Source: Cytobacillus oceanisediminis (GTDB taxonomy: Bacteria > Bacillota > Bacilli > Bacillales > Cytobacillaceae). From it: a stretch of DNA of 64,000 nt. The notes below the pieces were generated by a model. The model made no database searches, had not been told where the DNA came from, and saw nothing but the letters and a program-made list of their open reading frames with translations. This document shows, piece after piece, positions 16,388 through 24,146 of the stretch (positions are counted from its first letter, which is position 1; each line of letters starts with the position of its first letter). A program made the translations under genes and the position numbers. Location of the stretch: NCBI RefSeq assembly GCF_007830235.1, contig NZ_VLKI01000006.1:160672-224671 (forward strand), written 5' to 3'.

Positions 16388-17716
16388 TTAAATCGCTTCA
16401 GCTGAGTGATCAGTCTTCAGCTGTTCGATTCTTTCTCTATCACTTATATTTAAATCTTTGTGATTAAATACCAAATTTAATAAAATTGCCGTAATACTTC
16501 CTAGTACAATTCCATTTTCCACTAGCAAACGGGCACTAGTAGGGAGACTTTCGAAGATTTGCGGAACTACGGCTGAGCCCAGTCCGATACCTATTGAACA
16601 GGCCACAATCAGCAAGTTTTCATTTTTGGAGAAATCTACGGATGAAAGCATTCTAATACCTGAAGATATAACCATACCGAACATTGGGATCATGGCCCCG
16701 CCCAGAACAGCCATAGGAATAATCGTTGTTAAAGCAGCTACTTTAGGCAAAAGCCCTAGAACCATGAGAATTACTCCAGCAGCGATAACGACATTCCTGG
16801 TCTTTACCTTCGTGAGGGCAACAAGGCCGACGTTCTGTGAAAAAGAAGTATATGGAAAAGCATTAAAAACGCCTCCTATTGCAACAGCAAGCCCCTCAGC
16901 CCGAAGTCCCTTTTTAATATCTTTGGAGTCTAGCTTTCTATCACACACATCACCAAGCGCCAAAAATACCCCCGTAGACTCTATCATGCTTACAATGGCA
17001 ACAAGGGTCATGGTAAGGATGGCAGATGCATTGAAGGTTGGAAAGCCGAAATAAAATGGCTGGACAACATGAAACCAGGAGGCATCCGAAACTTCCGACA
17101 AGTTTACCAGTCCCATAGAATAAGCAGCAATGGTGCCTGCGATGAGTGAAAGCAAGACAGAAATGGCTCTCATATACCCTTTAAATAAACGGTTCATGAC
17201 AATAATCAGCACAAGGGTAAATACGGCAAGAAACAGATTTTTTCCGCTTCCATAATCCGGTGATCCAAGTCCTCCTGCTGCATTATTCATCGCAACAGGA
17301 ATAAGCGAGACCCCTATTATCGCCACAACCGAACCTGTAACAACAGGCGGGAAAAAGCGCATGATTTTACTCATAAACTGGGACAAAATCATAACGATGA
17401 TGCCCGAAGCGATAATGGCGCCGTAAATGGCAGTAATCCCCTGCAGATTGCCAATGGCGATCATCGGCCCCACAGCTGTAAACGTACATCCCAGGATCAC
17501 AGGCAGTTTTATGCCAAAATGCTTCCCTCCTATCACTTGAAGCAAAGTGGCAATCCCGCAAGTAAATAAATCAATTGAAATCAAGTAAGCAAGCTGCTGA
17601 GCGTTTAGACCAATTGCAGGGCCTACGATTAGAGGTACAATCACAGCTCCCGCATACATGGCCAGAACATGCTGAAACCCCAAAGTCCCTACCTTCCAAG
17701 GATTTAATTTTCCCAA
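16388..17716 (-). CDS. NCS2 nucleobase permease, xanthine/uracil type
   Basis: 442 residues, about 12-14 hydrophobic segments. The N-terminal GFQHVLAMYAGAVIVPLIVG and the QNVGLVALTKVKTRNVV region are the NCS2 (UraA/XanQ/PbuX) signatures; the closest named relative by eye is the Bacillus xanthine permease. It imports nucleobase with a cation at the membrane. The start is TTG at 17716 with GGAGGGG six bases before it. It is the first structural gene of the microcompartment operon, 87 bases after a strong terminator hairpin, which suggests attenuation control. Xanthine specificity is inferred from context. Confidence 0.85.
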   Translation of the reverse strand: MGKLNPWKVGTLGFQHVLAMYAGAVIVPLIVGPAIGLNAQQLAYLISIDLFTCGIATLLQVIGGKHFGIKLPVILGCTFTAVGPMIAIGNLQGITAIYGAIIASGIIVMILSQFMSKIMRFFPPVVTGSVVAIIGVSLIPVAMNNAAGGLGSPDYGSGKNLFLAVFTLVLIIVMNRLFKGYMRAISVLLSLIAGTIAAYSMGLVNLSEVSDASWFHVVQPFYFGFPTFNASAILTMTLVAIVSMIESTGVFLALGDVCDRKLDSKDIKKGLRAEGLAVAIGGVFNAFPYTSFSQNVGLVALTKVKTRNVVIAAGVILMVLGLLPKVAALTTIIPMAVLGGAMIPMFGMVISSGIRMLSSVDFSKNENLLIVACSIGIGLGSAVVPQIFESLPTSARLLVENGIVLGSITAILLNLVFNHKDLNISDRERIEQLKTDHSAEAI

Positions 17717-17802
17717 AAGCTTCCCCTCCAGGTTTTATCTTTTGTTTTCTTTTGCATGGACCAGCAACAACGAATGTCCAAATCACCTCCCTAAAAAAAG
17801 AT

Positions 17803-17860
17803 ATAAAAAAAACCGCAGCAATAGAACACATCACAAACGGATGATCTATTGCTGCGGTTT
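17803..17860 (-). terminator. Strong terminator, possible attenuator before the permease gene
   Basis: Minus strand AAACCGCAGCAATAG-loop-CTATTGCTGCGGTTT, a 15-bp stem directly followed by eight T residues. It lies between the MpsC-like gene (stop 17953) and the permease start at 17716. Upstream, GCGGTT (minus strand of 17892-17897) can pair with AACCGC of the 5' stem strand, giving a possible antiterminator. Either it simply ends the upstream gene, or it controls entry into the 15-kb operon. Confidence 0.85.
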
Positions 17861-17952
17861 CATAAAGCTTTCGGTAAACAAAAGCTGAAGGAACCGCCTT
17901 CATATGGATTTAAGATAAATGCGTCATACACAGCTATCCCAAATATAATCTT

Positions 17953-18303
17953 TTACTCTTTAAAATATATGATTGTGCATGCTTCTTCTGTAACAGGATC
18001 ATAATCTTTTAAAATGGTCCTTACTTCGAGATCAAGAGTTGCTTCAATATGCACCTTAAACAATGATTTAAACTCTGCAATCAATGCAGAATCAACCGAA
18101 ATGGTTAGGTGATGAAAGTTTTTGCTTAGCATCTTCAGTGCCTGTACACGCTTATGCTGTGCAAAAATGATCACTCTGTCATCAATGGTTTCAATCCGCT
18201 GTTTTTTCACTCCCACACCATATATCTCCTGGTTAATACGGTTATATAGGTGAGCAAGGTCTTTTTTAAAAGTTGGATGAAAATGGGATGAGGTAAAAGT
18301 CAT
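17953..18303 (-). CDS. DUF2294 / MpsC-family protein
   Basis: 116 residues. The pattern NRINQEIYGVGVKKQRIETIDDRVIIFAQHK and the C-terminal DYDPVTEEACTIIYF fit DUF2294 (Na+-translocating membrane-potential system protein MpsC-like). No membrane segment is visible, so it is probably cytosolic. It is the first minus-strand gene next to the divergent riboswitch region, with AGGAGG before ATG 18303. A strong terminator separates it from the permease, so membership of the purine operon is uncertain. Confidence 0.75.
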   Translation of the reverse strand: MTFTSSHFHPTFKKDLAHLYNRINQEIYGVGVKKQRIETIDDRVIIFAQHKRVQALKMLSKNFHHLTISVDSALIAEFKSLFKVHIEATLDLEVRTILKDYDPVTEEACTIIYFKE

Positions 18304-18480
18304 AATGTCCTCCTGTTATACACTATATTAAACAAACAGGTTTTATGCGTCAATATTATTTTTCAGAAAATTTAGACTTGACAAAATATTAAGGGAGCTA
18401 TTAAACTTCAAAGCAACTCACCCCTAATTTCTATAAAAATTGGCCATAATCCTCTCTATGAAAAAAAATATTTACCTGAT

Positions 18481-18546
18481 TTTCGTATAACCTCAAAAAT
18501 TGGTTTGAGGGTCTCTACTAGGAACCGTAAATTCCTGACTACGAAA
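18481..18546 (+). ncRNA. Purine riboswitch aptamer (guanine class by specificity base)
   Basis: P1 TTTCGTA/TACGAAA (18481-18487 with 18540-18546), P2 CCTCAAA/TTTGAGG (18491-18497, 18504-18510), J2/3 containing TCTAC, P3 AGGAA/TTCCT (18520-18524, 18532-18536) with loop CCGTAAA, then GACTA. The GG of L2 (18502-18503) can kiss the CC of L3. The base equivalent to position 74 is C (18539, GACTA rather than GATTA), which marks guanine/hypoxanthine-type specificity. L2 seems one base shorter than usual. It lies about 250 bases before the xanthine dehydrogenase operon, on the same strand. Confidence 0.9.
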
Positions 18547-18600
18547 AGAGATGTGTGCTATATCTGCACAAGACTCTTTTCGTATTTGGGAATTTTTTTA
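18529..18600 (+). terminator. Riboswitch expression platform: terminator sharing bases with P3 and P1
   Basis: A long hairpin: AAATTCC (18529-18535) pairs with GGAATTT (18589-18595), and ACGAAAAGAG (18541-18550) with CTCTTTTCGT (18574-18583). Between them only one mismatch (C18539 with T18585) interrupts the pairing. TGTGC/GCACA forms the top, and TTTT follows at once. The 5' strand consumes the 3' strands of P3 and P1, so the folded aptamer and the terminator exclude each other; ligand binding should prevent termination. Confidence 0.8.
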
Positions 18601-18751
18601 TGTTTTTTAGTCTATTTAGAAGAAAAGGCATAATATCTTAGTTAAAAACACCAAAACTTCCAGACTACAATACTCCAATATTCAAATCTGCCAAAAAGGA
18701 CTAACTGCCTATCCAGCTCTGTTCCTTCCAAAAAATTAATAGGTTGACAAT

Positions 18752-18771
18752 GGGAATTCCTATAGATTCCC
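18752..18771 (+). promoter_or_regulatory. Inverted repeat GGGAAT-N8-ATTCCC before the xdh start
   Basis: A 6-bp inverted repeat with an eight-base spacer, ending eight bases before the AAGGAGG site (18779-18785) of the first xanthine dehydrogenase gene. It could be an operator or a small hairpin near the ribosome site. A TTGACA at 18743 lacks a properly spaced -10 element. Confidence 0.35.
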
Positions 18772-18792
18772 TTTCGATAAGGAGGCATAAAA

Positions 18793-19284
18793 TTGAAAAC
18801 CATTCAATTAACAGTTAATGGAGTACAGTGCTCGATTACCTGCCCGCCTGCCAAAACTCTTCTCGATGTCCTTAGAGAAGATCTCGGGCTGACTGCAAGC
18901 AAAGAATGCTGCGGAAAAGGAGAATGCGGCTCCTGCTCTGTACTAATCAATAACGAGGCTGCCTGTTCTTGTCTTGTCCTTGCCGGCCAGGCAGAAGGTC
19001 AGGACATTATCACATGCGAAGGTGTGGGGCTAACTCCCAACCTGGATGTAATTCAGGAGTCTTTTGTTGAAGAAGGTGCTACACAGTGCGGTTACTGTAC
19101 ACCTGGAATTATTGTTTCTGCAAAAGCTTTTTTAAACGGAATTAACCACATTCCAACTACGGATGAAATAAAAACAGCACTAGGCGGGAACCTTTGCCGC
19201 TGCACAGGCTATACCAAAATTATCAAAGCTGTCCAATCAGCCGCAGCCAAAAATAATTCCAAAAAGGAAACCATTACAGGCTAA
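18793..19284 (+). CDS. Xanthine dehydrogenase-type [2Fe-2S] small subunit
   Basis: 163 residues. Carries electrons between the molybdenum and FAD subunits. First cluster ligands Cys40, Cys45, Cys48 and Cys60 (ECCGKGECGSC); second cluster Cys99, Cys102, Cys135 and Cys137 (QCGYCTPG, CRCTGY). This is the CoxS/PucE/XdhC-small layout at normal length. The start is TTG at 18793 with AAGGAGG seven bases upstream. The stop TAA shares one base with the ATG of the next gene. It is the first gene of the operon behind the purine riboswitch. Confidence 0.95.
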   Translation: MKTIQLTVNGVQCSITCPPAKTLLDVLREDLGLTASKECCGKGECGSCSVLINNEAACSCLVLAGQAEGQDIITCEGVGLTPNLDVIQESFVEEGATQCGYCTPGIIVSAKAFLNGINHIPTTDEIKTALGGNLCRCTGYTKIIKAVQSAAAKNNSKKETITG

Positions 19285-19877
19285 TGGCGGGTGCGGCCAT
19301 TCTCTTGGCAGGAGGACAGTCTACTCGGATGGGGAAATTAAAAGGATTGCTCCCCTGGCATGGACGGACATTATTTGAATACCAGCTGCAGACACTGCTT
19401 GAATCACCTTTTTCAGATGTTATCGCTGTTGTAGGCTACAGGTCTGAAGAATTAGAAAAGATTGCAAAAAACTATCCGGTCAAAGTCGTTAAAAATAACT
19501 TATTTCATACTGGGAAATGTTCCTCCATCATTGCGGGCCTTAATACAGCAAACGATTCCTCATCAAACATTTTAATTACAGCGGTTGACCAGCCGTCATC
19601 AGCCCAGACATTAAGCCGGCTTTATAACGTACAAATCAAAGAAAACAGCCTAATTACTGTCCCAGTCTTTCAGGGTAAAAGAGGACATCCCGTTGTCTTT
19701 TCTTCGGTTTTGCGTGAAGAGCTTTCAGCCATCAAAGAAGAAACTAAGGGGCTGAGAAGTGTTTTTCAAAAGCATAAAAGCCTCGTAAAAGAAGTTCCTG
19801 TAGATGATTCTTCTATCCATTTAAATTTAAATACTCCGGAAGATTATTTACATGCATTAAAAAATTGGCTCTGTTAA
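19284..19877 (+). CDS. MobA/MocA-like molybdenum cofactor nucleotidyltransferase
   Basis: 197 residues. Transfers CMP or a similar nucleotide to molybdopterin to make the dinucleotide cofactor of xanthine dehydrogenase-type enzymes (MocA/PucB role). The N-terminal AILLAGGQSTRMGKLKGLLPWHG loop is the nucleotidyltransferase signature; DQPSS and GHPVVFSS follow the MocA pattern. It overlaps the iron-sulfur subunit by one base. The last codons (TGG CTC TGT TAA) lie inside repeat copy 4, so the C-terminal Trp-Leu-Cys and the stop are supplied by the inserted element. Confidence 0.9.
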   Translation: MAGAAILLAGGQSTRMGKLKGLLPWHGRTLFEYQLQTLLESPFSDVIAVVGYRSEELEKIAKNYPVKVVKNNLFHTGKCSSIIAGLNTANDSSSNILITAVDQPSSAQTLSRLYNVQIKENSLITVPVFQGKRGHPVVFSSVLREELSAIKEETKGLRSVFQKHKSLVKEVPVDDSSIHLNLNTPEDYLHALKNWLC

Positions 19878-20098
19878 ATTTGCCTGTTGATTTCAGCACG
19901 AGGCGCTCCCTTTCCGCGGGCGGTCCGACGCTCCTCGTCGCTTTGCTCCTGTGGGGTCTCCCTTTGGCAGGACGTTGAATAAGCGTCCTCAATAAACACC
20001 TCGTCGTAAGAAAATGCGAATGCATTTTCGAGGAGCTCGTGCCTTCCGCTCCAATCAACAGGGTGCTAAAAAACAACAATAAGCTTTAACAGAGCCAA
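19865..20098 (+). repeat. Dispersed MITE-like repeat, copy 4 (full length)
   Basis: Begins TTGGCTCTGTTAAATTTGCC and ends GCTTTAACAGAGCCAA, so the ends form a perfect TTGGCTCTGTTAAA / TTTAACAGAGCCAA inverted repeat apart from the inner arms. The core has CGCGGGCGGTCCGACGCTCC, GTGGGGTCTCCC and GAATGCATTTTCGAGGAGC. It overlaps the end of the MocA-like gene and lies 24 bases before the FAD-subunit start, in the middle of the xdh operon. Confidence 0.9.
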
Positions 20099-20122
20099 AA
20101 AATTAAATAAGGAGGTTTGCCC

Positions 20123-20998
20123 ATGCTTGTTTCTGAAATTGATATGATCACACCTTCCTCTCTTTCTGAATGCCTTGCATTTCTTGCCCAAACGAATAAA
20201 AAACATAAATTGCTTGCAGGCGGAACAGATGCAACAGTAAGGATGAAGGAAGGAAATTGGCGCCCTGAGGTTTGGGTTAATATAAAGAACTTAAAAGAAC
20301 TGCGCTATATCGAAGAAAAAGAAGGCTGCATCCATATCGGCCCCTTAACTACACATACAGACATTGTCCGATCTCCCCTGCTTCAGAAAAAAGCGGATGT
20401 TCTGGTTGAGGCGTCCCGCGAGGTTGGGGCTACGCAAATGCAAAATATGGGAACAATCGGCGGCAATATCGGAACTGCTTCCCCGGCAGGAGATACAATC
20501 CCGGCTTTATATGTCCTTGGAGCCATACTAGAAATCAGCTCCTTAGACACCAAAAGGCTCGTTCCCATTGAACAGTTTTTCACTGGTCCGGGAAGGACTG
20601 TTTTAAGAGTGAATGAAATGATTACGAACATCTTGATTCAGCCGCAAGTGCCAAACGAGATCGGTATTTTCCAAAAGCTCGGCCCCAGGAAAGCCCAATC
20701 TATTTCTATTGTGAATGTCGCGATTTCCTTAAGAATGATCGAAGGCCGGCACTGCCAAGGCGGGAAAATTGCTTTTGGAGCGGTCGGCCCAACGATCATC
20801 CGTGCAAAAAAATGTGAATCCCTTCTTTCCCAGGGACCGCTGACAGAAGATTTAATCCAGAATATCGCCAAGATTGCCTGGAAAGAAGTCATGCCAATCA
20901 CAGATGTCAGAGCGACTGCAACCTATCGGCGGGATATGGCGAGTGCTCTGCTGGAAAGAGGATTATACCGATTGATCAGGAGGTGGGAAAATCGATGA
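20123..20998 (+). CDS. Xanthine dehydrogenase-type FAD-binding subunit
   Basis: 291 residues of the CoxM/PucC family. The FAD pyrophosphate motifs LLAGGTDATVRMKEG (about residue 34) and QNMGTIGGNIGTASPAGDTIPAL (about 110) are visible. ATG at 20123 lies seven bases after AAGGAGG; the in-frame TTG at 20117 is too close to it. The stop overlaps the next ATG (ATGA). It passes electrons from the iron-sulfur subunit to NAD+ or another acceptor. Confidence 0.95.
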   Translation: MLVSEIDMITPSSLSECLAFLAQTNKKHKLLAGGTDATVRMKEGNWRPEVWVNIKNLKELRYIEEKEGCIHIGPLTTHTDIVRSPLLQKKADVLVEASREVGATQMQNMGTIGGNIGTASPAGDTIPALYVLGAILEISSLDTKRLVPIEQFFTGPGRTVLRVNEMITNILIQPQVPNEIGIFQKLGPRKAQSISIVNVAISLRMIEGRHCQGGKIAFGAVGPTIIRAKKCESLLSQGPLTEDLIQNIAKIAWKEVMPITDVRATATYRRDMASALLERGLYRLIRRWENR

Positions 20999-23307
20999 CC
21001 GATAACCAAACCAATCCTGAATCCTTTAAGTGGGTTGGAAAAAGAGTCAAGAGAATAGACGGCCCTGAGAAAGTAACAGGGGAATTAAAATATATGACGG
21101 ATTACCATTTCGATAACATGGTATGGGGAAAAGTATTACAGTCCGAATATCCACATGCAAAAATCAACCATATTGACACGGAAGAAGCCAAAAAGCTTCC
21201 TGGAGTAATATGTGTTTTGACACACAAGGACATTCCCGGATTTAACGGATTTGGAATCGTAGTGCCCGATCAGCCAGTCCTTTGCTCTAAGGTGGTCCGC
21301 TGCACGGGCGATGCTGTTGCGCTTGTGGCAGCAGAAACCCTGGAAATTGCCGAACAGGCTCTCTCTCTAATTAAAGTGGATTACGAACCATTGGAGGTTG
21401 TGGCAGATGCAGAGCTTGCTATGACACCTTCCGCTCCCCGGCTTCATCCTGACGGGAATATTCACAGTCAAGTAATCATCAAAAATGGGGATACCGAAAA
21501 AGCGTTTCAGGAAGCAGATATTATTGTTGAAAATACCTTTTATTCCCCGCGGCAAATGCACGCTTTTATTGAGACGGAAGGCGGGTGGGGAGTTATGGAT
21601 GAGGAAGGATTTATTACGATTCGCTGCCCAGGCCAGTATGCATACCGGGACCGGATGCAGATTGCCCGTTCGCTTGCCTATAATCCTGAACGCATTCGGG
21701 TGATTTCCAGCCCTATTGGCGGTGCTTTCGGCGGGAAAGATGAAATAACGGTTCAAATTTATCTTGCGTTATTAGCCATGCATACGAACGGCCGGCCTGT
21801 TAAAATCCATTACAGCCGTGAAGAGTCGGTGATTGCCGGAATAAAGCGGCATCCTTTTAAAGTCCAGATGAAAACAGCGGCCAAAAGTGACGGAACACTC
21901 CTTGCAAACGAGGTTAGGGCAGTTGGTGATACGGGCGCTTATGCTTCCCTTGGCGGAGCTGTTATAGCACTTGCCATAGAACATTCTTGCGGCCCATATA
22001 AGATTCCGAATGTTGATCTAGAAGGATTTTGTGTTTATACAAATAATGGAATTGCAGGGGCTTTCAGAGGTTTTGGCGTTAATCAGGTTTGCATGGGTAT
22101 CGAAACCCATATGGACATGATTGCAGAAAAACTGGGTGTTGACCCAATAGAGCTGCGCAAAAAAAATGTTTACCATCAGGGTGAAGTTTCAAGTGTTGGG
22201 CATGTCGTCAAATCGAGCGTCGGGACTTTTAAGACACTGGAAACAGCGGAAAACTGCGACTTGTGGAGGAACAGAGAAAAGTATAAAACCGAAGTAAGTG
22301 AACCCTGGAAAAAGAGAGGCGTCTCATTGGCTACCTCCTTCCACGGGATCGGAATGGGAATCGGCCTGCCGGACTATGGTGCAGCATCAATCGAATTGCT
22401 GCAGGATGGGAAATTTCTAGTTGGTGTGGGGTGTGAAGAAATCGGTGGAGGCAACAGTACCGTCTATGCCCAGGTGGCTGCGGAAATACTCAACTGTGAT
22501 ATTTCAAATATTCATGTGGTTCAGGGTGACACTTCCCGCACATTGGATGGAGGCACCGTCACTGCCTCGCGTTCTACCTATACAGGCGGCCGCGCCGTAG
22601 CCACTGCTGCCCCCAATATGGTGAAACTGCTGACGCAAACAGCAGCAGAAATGCTTAATTTACCTGCTTCTAAAGTAACAATCAACACAAATTATATATC
22701 AGCAGAAGGAAAAAAATTAACCTATCAATCCATCTATCAATACCTTTTTGATAATCGTAAAACTACTAGGGTTGAAGGGCATTTTTACCTTCCCAAAGAA
22801 AAAGAAGGGATCGAAGGATCAGGCGGAGCTCCCCATCATTTGTACGGCTATTTAACTCATGTCGTGATGGTTGAAGTAGATACGCTCACTGGAGAAACGG
22901 ATGTCCTTCGTGTCGTTTCCATTCCGGATGCAGGAAAAGTGATGAACCCGCAGGGACTTGAAGGGCAAACGGAGGGCGGAGCCGTTATGGGGATTGGCTA
23001 TACACTTTTTGAAGATATTTTGATTGAGGATGGCTATCATAAAACCCGCAATTTTACTGACTATATCATTCCAACGATTCGGGAAACCCCTCTAATAGAG
23101 ACCTTCCCAGTTGAGGAAGCGGAAGCAACAGGACCTTTTGGGGCTAAGGGGATCGGTGAGGTAGTGATGATTCCGATTATCGCCGCCATTATGTCGGCAA
23201 TCCATGATGCAACAGGCGCTAGAATTTATCATTTGCCCGCTACCCCTGAAAGGGTATTTAACGCGTTAAAATCTCTTAAAAATAAAAAGACCCAATCTGC
23301 AAGGTGA
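20995..23307 (+). CDS. Xanthine dehydrogenase-type molybdenum-binding large subunit
   Basis: 770 residues of the CoxL/PucD family, catalytic subunit hydroxylating the purine ring (hypoxanthine to xanthine to urate, or urate reduction in reverse). Visible: PIGGAFGGKDE, GAFRGFGVNQ, GCEEIGGGNSTVYAQ, DGGTVTASRSTYTGGRA and near the C-terminus GPFGAKGIGEVVMIP with the catalytic Glu. It uses ATG 20995, which overlaps the preceding stop. The acidic and aromatic residues for purine binding cannot be assigned by eye, so nicotinate or other heterocycle hydroxylase activity is a less likely alternative; the purine neighbourhood and riboswitch favour xanthine. Confidence 0.93.
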   Translation: MTDNQTNPESFKWVGKRVKRIDGPEKVTGELKYMTDYHFDNMVWGKVLQSEYPHAKINHIDTEEAKKLPGVICVLTHKDIPGFNGFGIVVPDQPVLCSKVVRCTGDAVALVAAETLEIAEQALSLIKVDYEPLEVVADAELAMTPSAPRLHPDGNIHSQVIIKNGDTEKAFQEADIIVENTFYSPRQMHAFIETEGGWGVMDEEGFITIRCPGQYAYRDRMQIARSLAYNPERIRVISSPIGGAFGGKDEITVQIYLALLAMHTNGRPVKIHYSREESVIAGIKRHPFKVQMKTAAKSDGTLLANEVRAVGDTGAYASLGGAVIALAIEHSCGPYKIPNVDLEGFCVYTNNGIAGAFRGFGVNQVCMGIETHMDMIAEKLGVDPIELRKKNVYHQGEVSSVGHVVKSSVGTFKTLETAENCDLWRNREKYKTEVSEPWKKRGVSLATSFHGIGMGIGLPDYGAASIELLQDGKFLVGVGCEEIGGGNSTVYAQVAAEILNCDISNIHVVQGDTSRTLDGGTVTASRSTYTGGRAVATAAPNMVKLLTQTAAEMLNLPASKVTINTNYISAEGKKLTYQSIYQYLFDNRKTTRVEGHFYLPKEKEGIEGSGGAPHHLYGYLTHVVMVEVDTLTGETDVLRVVSIPDAGKVMNPQGLEGQTEGGAVMGIGYTLFEDILIEDGYHKTRNFTDYIIPTIRETPLIETFPVEEAEATGPFGAKGIGEVVMIPIIAAIMSAIHDATGARIYHLPATPERVFNALKSLKNKKTQSAR

Positions 23308-23315
23308 TCCAATTG

Positions 23316-24146
23316 ATGAACCCTGATATGTATAAAAAACTAGAAGATACGATTAAAAGCCGAAAAGATATTTTCCTGCTGACAATTACCGATCATCCGG
23401 ACAGCAAGCTGATCGGATCCAAAGCACTGCTGCATACCGATGGAAAACTATTTACGAATTACCACCTTCCTGCTAATTTAAAACAAAGATTAATTGAAAA
23501 CTGCGATAAATTCATACGCAAAAAACACTCGGGTTCAGTTAGATTTTTCAGCAATGATGCATCTGTAGAATGCTTTGCAGAATACTTCCCAGCCCCTCTT
23601 CACCTCATCGTCGCAGGTGCGGGCCATGTTTGTGAACCGATGGCTGAAATGGGAAAAATGCTCGGTTTCTATGTCACAGTCATTGATGACCGGCCTGAAT
23701 TTGCTAACAGAATTCGTTTTCCCGAAGCGGATGAGGTAGTTTGCGAATCTTATATAAACTATTTCAAGAACATAGACATTACGGATAAAACTTATATCCT
23801 TCTTTTGACCAGAGGGCATAAATTTGATGTTTTAAGTTTAACCGAACTTTTAAATCGCAATGAACAGCCTGCTTATATCGGGATGATTGGCAGCCGCAGG
23901 CGAATCTCCGGAGTTTTTGAGGAGATCCGCCAGGAATACCCAAATGAAAGCTTTGATCATCTTTATACTCCTGTCGGCCTCGATATTGGTGCAGAAACAC
24001 CTGCCGAGATTGCGGTCAGCGTGATGGCCGAAATTTTAAAAGTTAAAAATCAAAAATCTGGCAGCTCCTTGAGCGAGAAAATCAAAAAGTATGCCAAAAA
24101 AGGTTTTCATGAGGGGGGCGGCACATGGAACAAATGCACCTCATAA
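23316..24146 (+). CDS. XdhC-family molybdenum cofactor insertion protein
   Basis: 276 residues. XdhC proteins sulfurate and insert the molybdenum cofactor into xanthine dehydrogenase. The C-terminal Rossmann part is clear: HLIVAGAGHVCEPMAEMGKMLGF, VIDDRPEFANR, YIGMIGSRRR and PVGLDIGAETPAEIAVSVMAEIL. The N-terminal 90 residues are a diverged XdhC/CoxI domain. ATG 23316 with AAGGTGAT is preferred to GTG 23304, which overlaps the preceding stop. The next gene encodes a second, short XdhC-type domain. Confidence 0.9.
   Translation: MNPDMYKKLEDTIKSRKDIFLLTITDHPDSKLIGSKALLHTDGKLFTNYHLPANLKQRLIENCDKFIRKKHSGSVRFFSNDASVECFAEYFPAPLHLIVAGAGHVCEPMAEMGKMLGFYVTVIDDRPEFANRIRFPEADEVVCESYINYFKNIDITDKTYILLLTRGHKFDVLSLTELLNRNEQPAYIGMIGSRRRISGVFEEIRQEYPNESFDHLYTPVGLDIGAETPAEIAVSVMAEILKVKNQKSGSSLSEKIKKYAKKGFHEGGGTWNKCTS

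Noticed and set aside
2918-17716. Classical Pdu, Eut or glycyl-radical metabolosome
   Set aside because: No aldehyde dehydrogenase, alcohol dehydrogenase, PduL-type enzyme, diol dehydratase, ammonia-lyase or glycyl-radical enzyme is encoded.
18481-18600. Adenine-specific riboswitch
   Set aside because: The specificity base is C (GACTA), not T (GATTA), although the platform looks pbuE-like.
18743-18770. TTGACA as a -35 element for the xdh operon
   Set aside because: No TATAAT-like element at 16-18 bases; the riboswitch upstream implies a promoter before 18481.
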